Positions 15,987-24,518 of a stretch of 64,000 nucleotides of DNA are shown piece by piece. Within the stretch, counting starts at the first letter, position 1, and each line of letters starts with the position of its first letter. The DNA is taken from the NCBI RefSeq assembly GCF_001723355.1, contig NZ_LPWE01000014.1:62001-126000 (forward strand), in the 5' to 3' direction. Origin of the DNA: Methyloceanibacter stevinii. Its GTDB lineage: Bacteria; Pseudomonadota; Alphaproteobacteria; Rhizobiales; Methyloligellaceae. The notes under the pieces were generated by a model. It did no database searches. It had not been told where the DNA came from and saw only the letters and a list, made by a program, of their open reading frames with translations. Both the position numbers and the translations under genes were made by a program.

Positions 15987-16718
15987 ATGACTATGGCGTT
16001 ACACCAAGTAATGGCACCGGAGGCCGTTGCATTGGGCGAAGAGAAGATCAGGCAGGAACAGGGGCGGCGGCTGACCGAGGCGCGGAAGGCGGCCGGCTAC
16101 AAGTCCGCGCGCGAGGCCGCCCTGATGAACGGCTGGAATGAGAATACCTACCGGGCCCACGAGAAGGGCCGGCGCACGATCGGCCTGGACGACGCCCAAC
16201 GCTACTCCCGCCGCTTCCATAGCCGAGGCGCCGCGTGCTCTGCGCAATCCCTCTTGTTCGGCGACGACGCCCCTGACGGCGACGACAGGCCCGGCCGGCA
16301 CATTATCCCGATCATGGGGTTCGTCGGCGCCGGCGGCGACATCGAGCCAGACTATGAGCAGGTGCCGCCCGAAGGGCTCGACCAGATAGAGCTGCACCAG
16401 CCCTGCGGCCTGGCGCGCGACCCCATCGGATTCCGGATACGCGGAGAATCCATGATGCCCCGCTACAACGACGGCGAGATCGTCATTGTCGAGCGCGACC
16501 AGCCATACGCCACCGACTCGATGATCGGCCTCGAAGCTGTCGTTCGAACTGCCAAGGGCAATCGCTACCTGAAGCGCATCAAGGTCGGCAGCCGGCGCAA
16601 TACTTTCGACCTTGTCAGCCTCGGCGCCGTCGCCACAATGGAGAGCGTGCGCATCGCCTGGGCTAGTCCCGTCTTGATGATTATTCCAAACGTCGGCTTG
16701 CGCCGGAAAAGGCTCTGA
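15987..16718 (+). CDS. S24-type phage repressor (c, LexA/CI-like)
   Basis: 243 residues from ATG 15987, but TTG 16032 has a much better ribosome site (CGGAGG, 8 nt) and would give 228 residues. The N-terminus is an HTH (GRRLTEARKAAGYKSAREAA). The C-terminal peptidase S24 domain keeps Ser155 (RGESMMPRYNDGE) and Lys196 (NRYLKRI), and GFVGAGGD at 111-118 offers an Ala115-Gly116 cleavage site. RecA-stimulated self-cleavage and SOS induction are therefore likely, unlike classical Mu c. It holds the prophage silent by binding the nearby palindrome. Confidence 0.88.
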   Translation: MTMALHQVMAPEAVALGEEKIRQEQGRRLTEARKAAGYKSAREAALMNGWNENTYRAHEKGRRTIGLDDAQRYSRRFHSRGAACSAQSLLFGDDAPDGDDRPGRHIIPIMGFVGAGGDIEPDYEQVPPEGLDQIELHQPCGLARDPIGFRIRGESMMPRYNDGEIVIVERDQPYATDSMIGLEAVVRTAKGNRYLKRIKVGSRRNTFDLVSLGAVATMESVRIAWASPVLMIIPNVGLRRKRL

Positions 16719-16721
16719 CCC

Positions 16722-16961
16722 ATGCGGAAGCTCGTCGTTACGGTCGCCCTAATTGTCGCCGCCTCGGCCCTCGTCTTCTGGATCGATCACGGTCGACGCG
16801 CCGAAGCGGACCGGCAGGCCAGGTGCGCCGACTATGAGCTGCGCCTAGCTGCCTTCGAGCACGGGCAGGTTACTGGCGACTATGATGCCAAAGGCGAGTC
16901 TCGATCCGGGTTGGAGTTCCGGGTATCTCGCTGCCGTCAGGCCGCCAATCCCGGCCCCTAA
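16722..16961 (+). CDS. Small phage membrane protein next to the repressor
   Basis: 79 residues, 3 nt after the repressor and in the same direction. One N-terminal membrane segment (LVVTVALIVAASALVFWI) is followed by a polar tail with two Cys (ARCADYEL, SRCRQAA). Being expressed with the repressor it may be a lysogenic-conversion or exclusion protein; this is inference from position. Family not recognised. Confidence 0.55.
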   Translation: MRKLVVTVALIVAASALVFWIDHGRRAEADRQARCADYELRLAAFEHGQVTGDYDAKGESRSGLEFRVSRCRQAANPGP

Positions 16962-17377
16962 TCGCCGACGATTGGCCGTTTCGCAGAGCCAGACTTCGCA
17001 TTCCGCCTCGATTGCCCAGCGTGGCCGCTCCGCGTTCGTTTTCTGCCATTTTCGGGACTTGGTGGTCGCCCTGGCCGAAGAATGGCACAAAGCCACTCTT
17101 GGGAGCTGTTGACGGCCGTTCCAGGTCCTATGCCGTCGAAACGGGGCGCGCCGCGAAACTCGCGGTTGAAGGCCATTTATGGCCGTTTTGAAGCTATTTT
17201 GACGGGCCGCGCCAGCAGCGCGCCGATTCCGGGTTCTAGTGTCCCGCGCTCCGCCCAGTGCGGAATCAAGTGTCTAGCGCCGCGTTCCGCCTAGACATCA
17301 AACAGTGCAGGAAAAGCGCCGTTTTCCAGGGCGTTTCCGTCTAATCCCGGTTAATTCCGCCTGTTCCCGCCTTTACA
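16962..17377. repeat. Prophage left-end region with transposase-site-like repeats
   Basis: No convincing gene. Near the end, TTCCGCCT-like boxes occur at 17,285-17,292, 17,335-17,342 (TTCCGTCT), 17,355-17,362 and 17,364-17,372 (TTCCCGCCT), and a diverged one near 17,250. Clustering within ~130 bp of the proposed terminal CA at 17,376-17,377 fits MuA L-end binding sites. The expected 5-bp target duplication would be GATTC (17,378-17,382), repeated at the other prophage end outside the window. Confidence 0.65.
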
Positions 17378-17400
17378 GATTCATGTGTCCCCTCACAACT

Positions 17401-17434
17401 ACAAAGGGCCGGCAAACGCCGGTCCTTTGTTTTT
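17401..17434 (+). terminator. Intrinsic terminator at the prophage-host junction
   Basis: A 13-bp stem with one G-U wobble (ACAAAGGGCCGGC, loop AAAC, GCCGGTCCTTTGT) followed by TTTT on the plus strand. The plus-strand unit it served must lie across the prophage, so the insertion probably fell between a host gene or RNA and its terminator. It may also act weakly for the minus-strand DUF1223 gene. Confidence 0.75.
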
Positions 17435-17457
17435 GGGGCCAGGCGATCCTGAAAAAC

Positions 17458-18276
17458 TTATTGGGGTTTCGGCTCGAACATCGCGGCGCCGAGGATGGGG
17501 CCCGCGCCTTCCACCTGCAGCAGCGACACGAGGCAGTCGCCGCCAATGCCGTGCAGATCCTTCAGCGGCAAGCGCAGTGTCGTCGGCTCGCCCTTCCACA
17601 TCCCAACCGGCATCAGTTCGCGAACCGGATGCGAGTACGTGATCGTCTCACCGCGGTTCTCGCCGCGCGTGATCTTCACCGTCTCCTCGTCCTTCGCCAC
17701 CGCCAGCCAGACAGTCGCCTGACGCATGTCAGAATTCTGGGGCGCGCTGCCAATGTCGACCAACAGACTGTCGCCCTCCGCGCGCATCGACATCGGCACC
17801 TTCACGTCCTTGAGCCGCCGCTCCGCAGTTCGAATGGCCATCTCGATGGCCGCTTCGTTGGCACCGTTCACGTGGTCGATGCCGTCGACCACCATTTGCG
17901 GCGTGTAGACCTTGCCGTCGCCGCGGGCCATCGCATAGTCGCGCTGCCGATCGCTGTTTTCGGGGCTCGAGAGCGTGTCGTGCCAGCCGAGGTAATTCCA
18001 GTAGTCCACGGCGAACGAGAGCGTGATCACGCCGGGCTTCTTCCGCAACTCATCGAACAAGGCGTCGGCGGGCGGGCAGGACGAGCAGCCCTGACTGGTG
18101 AAGAGCTCCAGCAGAATTGGCGTGTCGTCCGCGCCGTCGGTCGCACCGGCCGCACCCGTATCTTCCGTGTGTCCCACGGAGGCGGCGGCGCCCAAGCCCA
18201 AGATCGCGAACGCCAACGCGCCGCTAAACCGCAACAGGGATGTTCTGGAAATGGCAATTCTCATGGCTGACAGCAT
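17458..18276 (-). CDS. DUF1223 secreted thioredoxin-fold protein
   Basis: 272 residues with an N-terminal signal peptide (FSGALAFAILGLGAAASVGH). The mature part starts with the DUF1223 hallmark PILLELFTSQGCSSCPPADA, a thioredoxin-like CxxC (CSSC), and continues FAVDYWNYLGWHDTLSSPE and GKVYTPQMVVDG. It is likely periplasmic and redox-related, but no reaction is established. A second start at 18264 is possible. Upstream gene acnA is on the same strand 142 nt away. Confidence 0.85.
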   Translation of the reverse strand: MLSAMRIAISRTSLLRFSGALAFAILGLGAAASVGHTEDTGAAGATDGADDTPILLELFTSQGCSSCPPADALFDELRKKPGVITLSFAVDYWNYLGWHDTLSSPENSDRQRDYAMARGDGKVYTPQMVVDGIDHVNGANEAAIEMAIRTAERRLKDVKVPMSMRAEGDSLLVDIGSAPQNSDMRQATVWLAVAKDEETVKITRGENRGETITYSHPVRELMPVGMWKGEPTTLRLPLKDLHGIGGDCLVSLLQVEGAGPILGAAMFEPKPQ

Positions 18277-18417
18277 GCCGGAATCCAGTTTGATTTTCTG
18301 GCAAAATCAGATCGCGCGCAGTCACAACTCGGTGACCTCATTCCACGGAACTACCGGAAATTAAGGCACCGAATTGTGTTCGCGTATACGCGTCTTCCAG
18401 GCTGGGGCACAAGAGCC

Positions 18418-21120
18418 TTAAGCCGCCTCTTTCACAAGACCGCGCAGCACGTAGTGCAAGATGCCCCCGTTACGGAAGTAGTCCAGCTCGTCATACGTAT
18501 CGATGCGGACCAGCAACGGAACGGTTCGCGTCTTGCCGTCCGGATAGGTGATGGCGGCCTCGACGATCTGTTGAGGTTGGATATCCGCGAGGCCCTTGAG
18601 CGTCACGGTCTCGTTGCCGACGAGCCCCAGCGTTTCCCACGACGCATTGTCCGTGAACGTCAGCGGCAGCACGCCCATGCCGATCAGGTTGGAGCGATGG
18701 ATCCGTTCGAAGCTCATGGCAATGACGGCGCGCACGCCCAAGAGACGTGTGCCCTTGGCGGCCCAGTCACGCGACGAGCCCGTGCCGTACTCCTTGCCGG
18801 CGAACACCACCAGCGGCACGTTCTCGGCCTTGTAACGCATCGCCGCGTCGTACATGGCGAGCCGCTCCCCGGACGGGTAGTGCACGGTAACGCCGCCTTC
18901 GCGCCCCGGCACCATCTGGTTCTTGATGCGCGTGTTGGCGAACGTGCCGCGCATCATCACCTCGTGATTGCCGCGCCGCGAACCGTAGGAGTTGAAGTCC
19001 GCCGGAGCGACGCCGTGTTGGGTCAGATAACGGCCGGCAGGGCTGTCCGCCTTGATCGCGCCCCGCGGCGAGATGTGGTCGGTCGTGATCGAGTCCAAGA
19101 ACAGGCCAAGCACGCGCGCGTCCTCGATGTCCGTTAGCGGCGCGGGGTTCATGGTCATGTCGGCGAAGTACGGCGGCTCCTGCACATAGGTCGATGACGT
19201 GTCCCACTGATAGGTGAGTCCGCCTTCGACAGCGATGGCCTGCCATTCCGGGTCGCCCTTGAACACGTCGCCGTAGCGCTCTTTGAACATGGACTTCTTG
19301 ACCGCCTTGCGCACGAGCTTCGCGATCTCCTTTGAGGACGGCCAGATGTCCTTGAGATAGACCGGCTTGCCGTCCTTGCCCGTGCCGATCGGCTCGGTCG
19401 TAAGATCGATCGTGACCGACCCTGCCAGGGCGTAGGCGACCACGAGCGGTGGCGAGGCGAGATAGTTCGCCCGCACGTCGTTGTTCACCCGGCCCTCGAA
19501 GTTGCGGTTACCCGACAGCACCGAGGCCACGGCAAGACCGTTCTCGTGGATCGTGCGTGAGATCTCGTCGGGCAACGGTCCGGAATTGCCGATGCACGTC
19601 GTGCAGCCATAGCCGACGAGATTGAAGCCCAGCGCGTCGAGATCCTTCTGTAGTCCCGCCTGCTCCAGATAGTCGGTGACCACCTGGGATCCCGGCGCGA
19701 GCGAGGTCTTCACCCAGGGCTTCACGGTAAGCCCCTTCTCGACCGCGTTACGCGCCAGCACGCCGGCACCCACCATCACATAAGGGTTGGACGTGTTCGT
19801 GCAGGACGTGATCGCGGCGATGACGACGTCGCCATGTCCGAGGTCGTAATTCTTCCCTTCCACTGCAGCTCGCTTATCGGCCTCGGCGCCCTTGCCGTAT
19901 TCCTGATCGAGAACCTTGGAGAACGCCGGCGCCGCGTTGGTAAGCGCCACACGATCCTGAGGCCGTTTCGGGCCCGCGATGGACGGCACCACGTCGGACA
20001 GTGTGAGCGACAGCGTGTCGGTGAAAACGGGATCGGGCGTGTCTTCCTTGCGGTACATGCCTTGCGCCTTGGCGTAGGCCTTCACCAGTTCCACGCGGGA
20101 GTCCTTGCGCGCCGTTGCTTCCAAATAAGCCAGCGCCTCCTTGTCGACGGGGAAGAAGCCGCAGGTCGCACCGTATTCCGGGGCCATGTTGGCGATGGTC
20201 GCGCGGTCCTCGAGCGGCAGATTGTCGAGGCCCGAGCCGTAGAATTCGACGAACTTTCCGACCACGCCCTTTTCACGCAGCATCTCGACCACGGTGAGCA
20301 CGAGGTCGGTAGCGGTCACGCCTTCTTTGAGTTCGCCCTTGAGCTCGAAGCCGATGACCTCGGGAAGCAGCATGGAGATCGGCTGGCCGAGCATGGCCGC
20401 TTCCGCCTCGATGCCGCCGACGCCCCAGCCGAGAACCGCGAGCCCGTTGACCATGGTCGTGTGGGAGTCGGTGCCGACGAGCGTGTCCGGGTAGGCGATC
20501 GTCTTGCCGTTCTCTTCCTTGGTCCACACCGTCTGGGCCAGATATTCGAGATTGACCTGATGGCAGATGCCGGTTCCGGGCGGAACGACGCGGAAATTGT
20601 CGAACGCGCCGGCGCCCCAGCGCAGGAACGCATAGCGTTCGCCGTTGCGCTCATATTCCTTGTCGACGTTGAACTTGAAGGAGGCGCCCGACCCGAAAGC
20701 GTCGACCATCACGGAATGGTCGATCACGAGGTCGACCGGGGCCAGCGGATTGATCTTCTTTGAGTCGCCGCCGAGCTTGGTGACCGCATCGCGCATGGCC
20801 GCGAGGTCGACCACCGCGGGCACGCCCGTGAAATCCTGCATCAGCACGCGCGCGGGCCGGAAGGCGATCTCGCGGTCGCTGCGCTTATTCTGAACCCATT
20901 CGGCCAGGGCGCGGATATCGTCCGAGGTGACCGTGCGCCCATCCTCGTGCCGCAGGAGATTTTCGAGCAGCACCTTCAAGGAGAAGGGCAGCTTGCCGAC
21001 GCCGTGGAGTCCCTCCTTCTCCGCGACCTTCAGATCAAAATACTCGTACTCGTGCTTACCGACCTTCAGAGTGCGCCGGCACTTGAAGCTGTCGAGCGAG
21101 GTCAAAACAGCCGATGTCAA
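18418..21120 (-). CDS. acnA: Aconitate hydratase A
   Basis: 900 residues from TTG 21120, chosen because AAAGGAG lies 7 nt upstream and this gives the usual family N-terminus (LTSLDSFKCRRTLKVGKHEY); an ATG much further up would add an unnatural extension. It isomerises citrate to isocitrate in the TCA cycle. The 4Fe-4S ligands are visible in SCTNTSNPY and GYGCTTCIGNSGP, and the swivel domain carries GSSRDWAAKG. It works with the sdh, sucCD and mdh genes further along this window. Confidence 0.96.
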   Translation of the reverse strand: MTSAVLTSLDSFKCRRTLKVGKHEYEYFDLKVAEKEGLHGVGKLPFSLKVLLENLLRHEDGRTVTSDDIRALAEWVQNKRSDREIAFRPARVLMQDFTGVPAVVDLAAMRDAVTKLGGDSKKINPLAPVDLVIDHSVMVDAFGSGASFKFNVDKEYERNGERYAFLRWGAGAFDNFRVVPPGTGICHQVNLEYLAQTVWTKEENGKTIAYPDTLVGTDSHTTMVNGLAVLGWGVGGIEAEAAMLGQPISMLLPEVIGFELKGELKEGVTATDLVLTVVEMLREKGVVGKFVEFYGSGLDNLPLEDRATIANMAPEYGATCGFFPVDKEALAYLEATARKDSRVELVKAYAKAQGMYRKEDTPDPVFTDTLSLTLSDVVPSIAGPKRPQDRVALTNAAPAFSKVLDQEYGKGAEADKRAAVEGKNYDLGHGDVVIAAITSCTNTSNPYVMVGAGVLARNAVEKGLTVKPWVKTSLAPGSQVVTDYLEQAGLQKDLDALGFNLVGYGCTTCIGNSGPLPDEISRTIHENGLAVASVLSGNRNFEGRVNNDVRANYLASPPLVVAYALAGSVTIDLTTEPIGTGKDGKPVYLKDIWPSSKEIAKLVRKAVKKSMFKERYGDVFKGDPEWQAIAVEGGLTYQWDTSSTYVQEPPYFADMTMNPAPLTDIEDARVLGLFLDSITTDHISPRGAIKADSPAGRYLTQHGVAPADFNSYGSRRGNHEVMMRGTFANTRIKNQMVPGREGGVTVHYPSGERLAMYDAAMRYKAENVPLVVFAGKEYGTGSSRDWAAKGTRLLGVRAVIAMSFERIHRSNLIGMGVLPLTFTDNASWETLGLVGNETVTLKGLADIQPQQIVEAAITYPDGKTRTVPLLVRIDTYDELDYFRNGGILHYVLRGLVKEAA

Positions 21121-21425
21121 TGAAATCTCCTTTACGAGCCCAGATGGTGGGCAAGTCCCAGCAAATATGTGCGTCTCGGCCAACTGAATGCAAAGACGCA
21201 GCCAATTGCGTCTAGCCGCATCGCCAAGAGGGCTCAAATCAGCCCTTGCGCCCCCGATTGAGGATATTTCCCAGCCGGCAGCGCGTCTTGGCCTTTGGTT
21301 ACACGCTTTTCCGCAACTATAAAGACCCTTGCAACGACCAGACAATGACGCGAAGAGACGCGCTTTCCATCGCCGCGGCGATCTAACCTGCCGAAATTTT
21401 GCGCAACCAGGCTGCAGACCGTTTT
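21121..21425. other. Intergenic region between divergent acnA and ccmA
   Basis: About 300 bases containing promoters for both directions. The acnA ribosome site is at 21,128-21,134. No RNA gene, clear hairpin or repeat was recognised. Confidence 0.5.
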
Positions 21426-22103
21426 ATGAGCATCCCCTTCTCCGTAAACCTCAAGGCGCATGACGTCGCCTGCGACCGAGGCGGACGGCGCCTGTTCGAA
21501 GGGCTGTCCTTCGACCTCGCGCCCGGTGACGCTCTCCTGGTGCAGGGTCCCAACGGCACGGGCAAGACCAGCCTCATGCGCCAGATCGCGGGCCTGCTGC
21601 CGCTCGCAGGCGGAGAGATCACGGCGGCGGGCGCCGAGATCGATGTGCCGGCGGCCGAGCTTTGCCACTATGTGGGACACCTCAATGGGGTCAAAGCCAG
21701 CCTGAGCGTGCGGGAAAACCTGACTTTCTGGACGGACTTTCTAGAAGGCGACGCCGCACGGGGCGAATTCGAACGGGGCGATGTGGATGCCGCGCTCGAT
21801 GTTTTCGGGCTGACGCCGATCGCCGATATCGCAGCCGGGTTTCTCTCCGCCGGCCAGAAGAGAAAGCTGGCTCTCTCGCGGCTATTCGCCTGTCCGCGCC
21901 CGATCTGGCTGCTCGACGAACCGTCGGTCTCCCTCGACACCGTGTCCGTAGCGCGCCTCGGCAAGGCCATCGAGGCGCATGGGCAAGCTGGCGGCATCGC
22001 CATCGTCTCGACCCATGTCCCGCTGGGCGGAGCCTTCACCCATACGCTCGATCTGCAATGCCAGAATCCTGGCGAGGTCCCTGCCGAGGAAGGCGCGACG
22101 TGA
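21426..22103 (+). CDS. ccmA: Haem exporter ATP-binding protein CcmA
   Basis: 225 residues from ATG 21426. ABC ATPase with Walker A GPNGTGKTSL, signature LSAGQKRKLAL and Walker B IWLLDEPSVSLD. CcmA energises the CcmABCD complex that loads haem on CcmE for cytochrome c maturation. Its stop overlaps the ccmB GTG start as GTGA. First gene of ccmABCDG; ccmE, ccmF and ccmH are not in the window. Confidence 0.95.
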   Translation: MSIPFSVNLKAHDVACDRGGRRLFEGLSFDLAPGDALLVQGPNGTGKTSLMRQIAGLLPLAGGEITAAGAEIDVPAAELCHYVGHLNGVKASLSVRENLTFWTDFLEGDAARGEFERGDVDAALDVFGLTPIADIAAGFLSAGQKRKLALSRLFACPRPIWLLDEPSVSLDTVSVARLGKAIEAHGQAGGIAIVSTHVPLGGAFTHTLDLQCQNPGEVPAEEGAT

Positions 22104-22768
22104 AGGCCGCACTCGCTCTTCTTCGGCGCGACATCGCGCTCGCCTTCCGCGAAGGGGGTGCTATCGGCGTCGCGCTCGGCTTCTATCTGGTGGTCGTGGC
22201 CATTGCCCCGTTCGGCCTTGGGCCGGACATGAATCTCCTCGCGCGCGTCGCGCCGGGACTGTTGTGGATCGCGCTACTATTGGCGGCGCTGCTGTCCGCA
22301 GACCGCATCTTTCACAACGACTACGAGGACGGGTCCCTCGACGCGCTGGCCATGGGGCCTCTCCCGCTCGCCGCGGTGGCCGCATCGAAGTCGCTCGCCC
22401 ATTGGGTGACGACATGCGTTCCCCTCGCCCTGCTCGCGCCGGTCCTGGGGCTGCTGCTCAACTTCCCGATCGACGCGATCCCGATCCTTGTGCTGGCCAT
22501 GCTCGTCGGCACGCCAGCGGTCAGCTTCATTGCCGGGATCGGCGCCAGTCTCACATTGGGGCTACGGCGCAGCGGGCTCCTGCTCGCCCTCCTCGTGCTG
22601 CCGCTCTATGTGCCCGTGCTCATTTTCGGCGTGTCCACCATCTCCGCCGCGGTCACGGGCCCCGGATCGCCCTGGCCGCCCTTCCTGATGCTCTGCGCGA
22701 TCAGCCTGGCCAGCATGGTTCTGGCGCCGCTCGCCGCGGCGGCGGCCCTGCGCAACAGCTTCCGCTAG
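22100..22768 (+). CDS. ccmB: Haem exporter permease CcmB
   Basis: 222 residues from GTG 22100, overlapping ccmA. The protein starts KAALALLRRDIALAFREGGA, the usual CcmB beginning, and has about six membrane segments; DRIFHNDYEDGSLDALAMGP is the conserved cytoplasmic loop. It forms the membrane part of the CcmAB ABC transporter. Confidence 0.94.
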   Translation: MKAALALLRRDIALAFREGGAIGVALGFYLVVVAIAPFGLGPDMNLLARVAPGLLWIALLLAALLSADRIFHNDYEDGSLDALAMGPLPLAAVAASKSLAHWVTTCVPLALLAPVLGLLLNFPIDAIPILVLAMLVGTPAVSFIAGIGASLTLGLRRSGLLLALLVLPLYVPVLIFGVSTISAAVTGPGSPWPPFLMLCAISLASMVLAPLAAAAALRNSFR

Positions 22769-22861
22769 AGCAGCAATCGGCCATGTTTTCGGCACACCTT
22801 TCCGTTTTTTCATGGCGCTTCTGCTTTGCGCTTTCCGGCCAAAGCCACTAGATCAGCAACG

Positions 22862-23605
22862 ATGACATTCTCACTGACCAATCTCGCCAACCCGTCGCGC
22901 TTCTTGACCTTTGCAGGCGCCGTGATTCCCTGGCTCGCCGCGTTGACGGTGATATTGCTCGGGATCGGCCTGTACCAGGCGTTCTTCGTGGCGCCGACCG
23001 ACTACCAGCAAGGCGAGACCGTCCGGATCATGTACATCCACGTGCCCGCCGCCTGGGTCGGCATGGGCTGCTACGCGGTGATCGCCATCGCGGCGCTCGG
23101 AACCTTGATCTGGCGTCACCCGCTGGCCGACGTGGCGGCGAAAGCCGCAGCGCCTATCGGCGCCACCTTCACCCTCGTGATCCTGGTGACCGGCTCGCTT
23201 TGGGGCAAACCCATGTGGGGTACCTATTGGGTCTGGGATGCGCGGCTGACGTCGCTGCTCGTGCTGTTTCTGCTGTATCTCGGGCTGATCGCCCTGTGGC
23301 AGTCGATCGAGGATCCGGGACGGGCCGGGCGCGCGGCCGCCATCCTAGCGCTGGTCGGAGCCGTCAACCTGCCCATTATCAAATTCTCGGTCGACTGGTG
23401 GAATACGCTGCATCAGCCCGCGAGCGTGTTCCGCGCCGGCGGTCCGACCATCGACCCCGCGCTCCTCACGCCCCTCTTCGTGATGGGAGGCGCGTTCCTC
23501 GCACTCTTCGTGCTGCTGCACCTCATCGCCATGCGCGCTGAAATCCTGCGGCGCCGGGTGCGCGTCCTGCAACAAACCCAAGTCGCGCAAGCGGCCTTGT
23601 CGTAG
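22862..23605 (+). CDS. ccmC: Haem-handling protein CcmC
   Basis: 247 residues from ATG 22862. A six-span membrane protein with the WWD-type haem-binding signature, here GKPMWGTYWVWDARLTSLLV, and flanking periplasmic His residues (MYIHVPAAWVGM, and NTLHQPASVFR). CcmC passes haem to CcmE. It is separated from ccmB by 93 nt of AT-richer sequence and followed closely by ccmD. Confidence 0.95.
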   Translation: MTFSLTNLANPSRFLTFAGAVIPWLAALTVILLGIGLYQAFFVAPTDYQQGETVRIMYIHVPAAWVGMGCYAVIAIAALGTLIWRHPLADVAAKAAAPIGATFTLVILVTGSLWGKPMWGTYWVWDARLTSLLVLFLLYLGLIALWQSIEDPGRAGRAAAILALVGAVNLPIIKFSVDWWNTLHQPASVFRAGGPTIDPALLTPLFVMGGAFLALFVLLHLIAMRAEILRRRVRVLQQTQVAQAALS

Positions 23606-23619
23606 ACGAGGACCCATCC

Positions 23620-23850
23620 ATGCTCGGTCTCGGACCTCATGCCAGCTTCATCATCGGCGCCTACGCGGTGGCGTTGGTCGCGTTGGGCGCGCTCACGATC
23701 GCGATCATCGCGGACGACCGCAAACAGCGCCGCCTCTTGGCCGACCTCGAGCGTCAAGGCATTACCCGCCGCTCGGCCGCAAGACCAAGACCCGCTGCGA
23801 CGCCGACCGTGACACGCACGGCCCCGTCGGATGCGAAGGGGGCCACGTGA
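23620..23850 (+). CDS. ccmD: Haem exporter small protein CcmD
   Basis: 76 residues with one membrane segment (ASFIIGAYAVALVALGALTI) and a basic C-terminal tail. This is the typical size and layout of CcmD, which stabilises CcmE release from CcmABC. Its stop overlaps the ccmG start as GTGA. Confidence 0.88.
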   Translation: MLGLGPHASFIIGAYAVALVALGALTIAIIADDRKQRRLLADLERQGITRRSAARPRPAATPTVTRTAPSDAKGAT

Positions 23851-24518
23851 CCGGCCCTCGAAGCTCCGACGGAAAAGAAGCAGCGGCAACGCAAGCGCCG
23901 CCAAAGCGCCGGTTCGGCGTTCTCCTGCCATTCGTCATCTTCGCTGCCATTGCGGGGCTGTTTTTCGTCGCGCTGAATTCAGGCGATCCGTCGAACCTGC
24001 CGTCGGCGCTGATCGGCAAGCCCGTGCCGCAGTTCGACCTGCCACCGCTGGAGGCAGCCGATGCAACGCCCGGTTCGGCCAATGACGTGACGTCTGCGGC
24101 GCTCGGCAGGGGCAAGCCTGCCGTCATTCATTTCTTTGCATCCTGGTGCGGGCCGTGCCGGGAGGAACATCCGGATGTGATGGCGCTTGCCGAAGCGTTG
24201 CGCGCACAAGATCCGGACATTCAGTTCTACGGCATCAACTACAAGGACGACGCGACCGCCGCCCGCCGGTTCCTCGGCGGTTACGGCGATCCGTACACGC
24301 GCATCGGCGTCGACCGCTCCGGACGGACGGCCATCGACTTCGGCGTCTATGGCGTTCCGGAGATCTACGTGATTTCTGGCGACGGAACGGTTGCGCTCCG
24401 CCATGCGGGGCCGCTGACCCGAGATGTCGTCGAGGCGAAAATCCTACCGCTCATCCGAAATGGCGCGGCGTCCGCGGAGGCAGGTCAACGGCCGAGTGAA
24501 GACGAGCCGTCAGGCTAG
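23847..24518 (+). CDS. ccmG: Thiol:disulfide interchange protein CcmG/DsbE
   Basis: 223 residues. An N-terminal anchor (FGVLLPFVIFAAIAGLFFVA) places the thioredoxin domain in the periplasm, with redox motif ASWCGPCREEHP and the cis-Pro/GVPE loop (FGVYGVPEIYVI). It reduces apocytochrome c thiols before haem attachment. GTG start. Its stop overlaps the stop of the convergent marR gene by the shared bases CTAG. Confidence 0.93.
   Translation: MTGPRSSDGKEAAATQAPPKRRFGVLLPFVIFAAIAGLFFVALNSGDPSNLPSALIGKPVPQFDLPPLEAADATPGSANDVTSAALGRGKPAVIHFFASWCGPCREEHPDVMALAEALRAQDPDIQFYGINYKDDATAARRFLGGYGDPYTRIGVDRSGRTAIDFGVYGVPEIYVISGDGTVALRHAGPLTRDVVEAKILPLIRNGAASAEAGQRPSEDEPSG

Larger units (their letters stand above)
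1..17377 (-). mobile_element. Mu-like transposable prophage, left-end portion, reverse orientation
   Basis: Gene content and order match the Mu family: repressor and divergent Cro-like gene at one end, then transposase (MuA), ATPase (MuB), Gam, GemA, a Mor-like activator, endolysin and spanins, gp25/26/27-like genes, terminase and a DUF935-type portal. Nearly all genes run on the minus strand with ATGA or TGATG overlaps. The proposed left terminus reads TGTAAAGGCGGGAAC on the minus strand from 17,377, preceded inside by several TTCCGCCT-like repeats that could be transposase sites. Host genes begin at 17,458. The right end, capsid and tail genes lie beyond base 1. The element type is secure; the exact terminus is an inference from the 5'-TG convention and the repeats. 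Confidence 0.93.

Noticed and set aside
17378-17434. Possible tRNA 3' end preserved as attachment site at the prophage border
   Set aside because: No T-arm consensus or CCA, and Mu-like phages do not integrate at tRNA genes by site-specific recombination; kept only as a terminator.
18418-21345. Longer aconitase start at 21345
   Set aside because: The extra 75 residues are unlike any aconitase N-terminus, while TTG 21120 has a strong ribosome site and normal family start.
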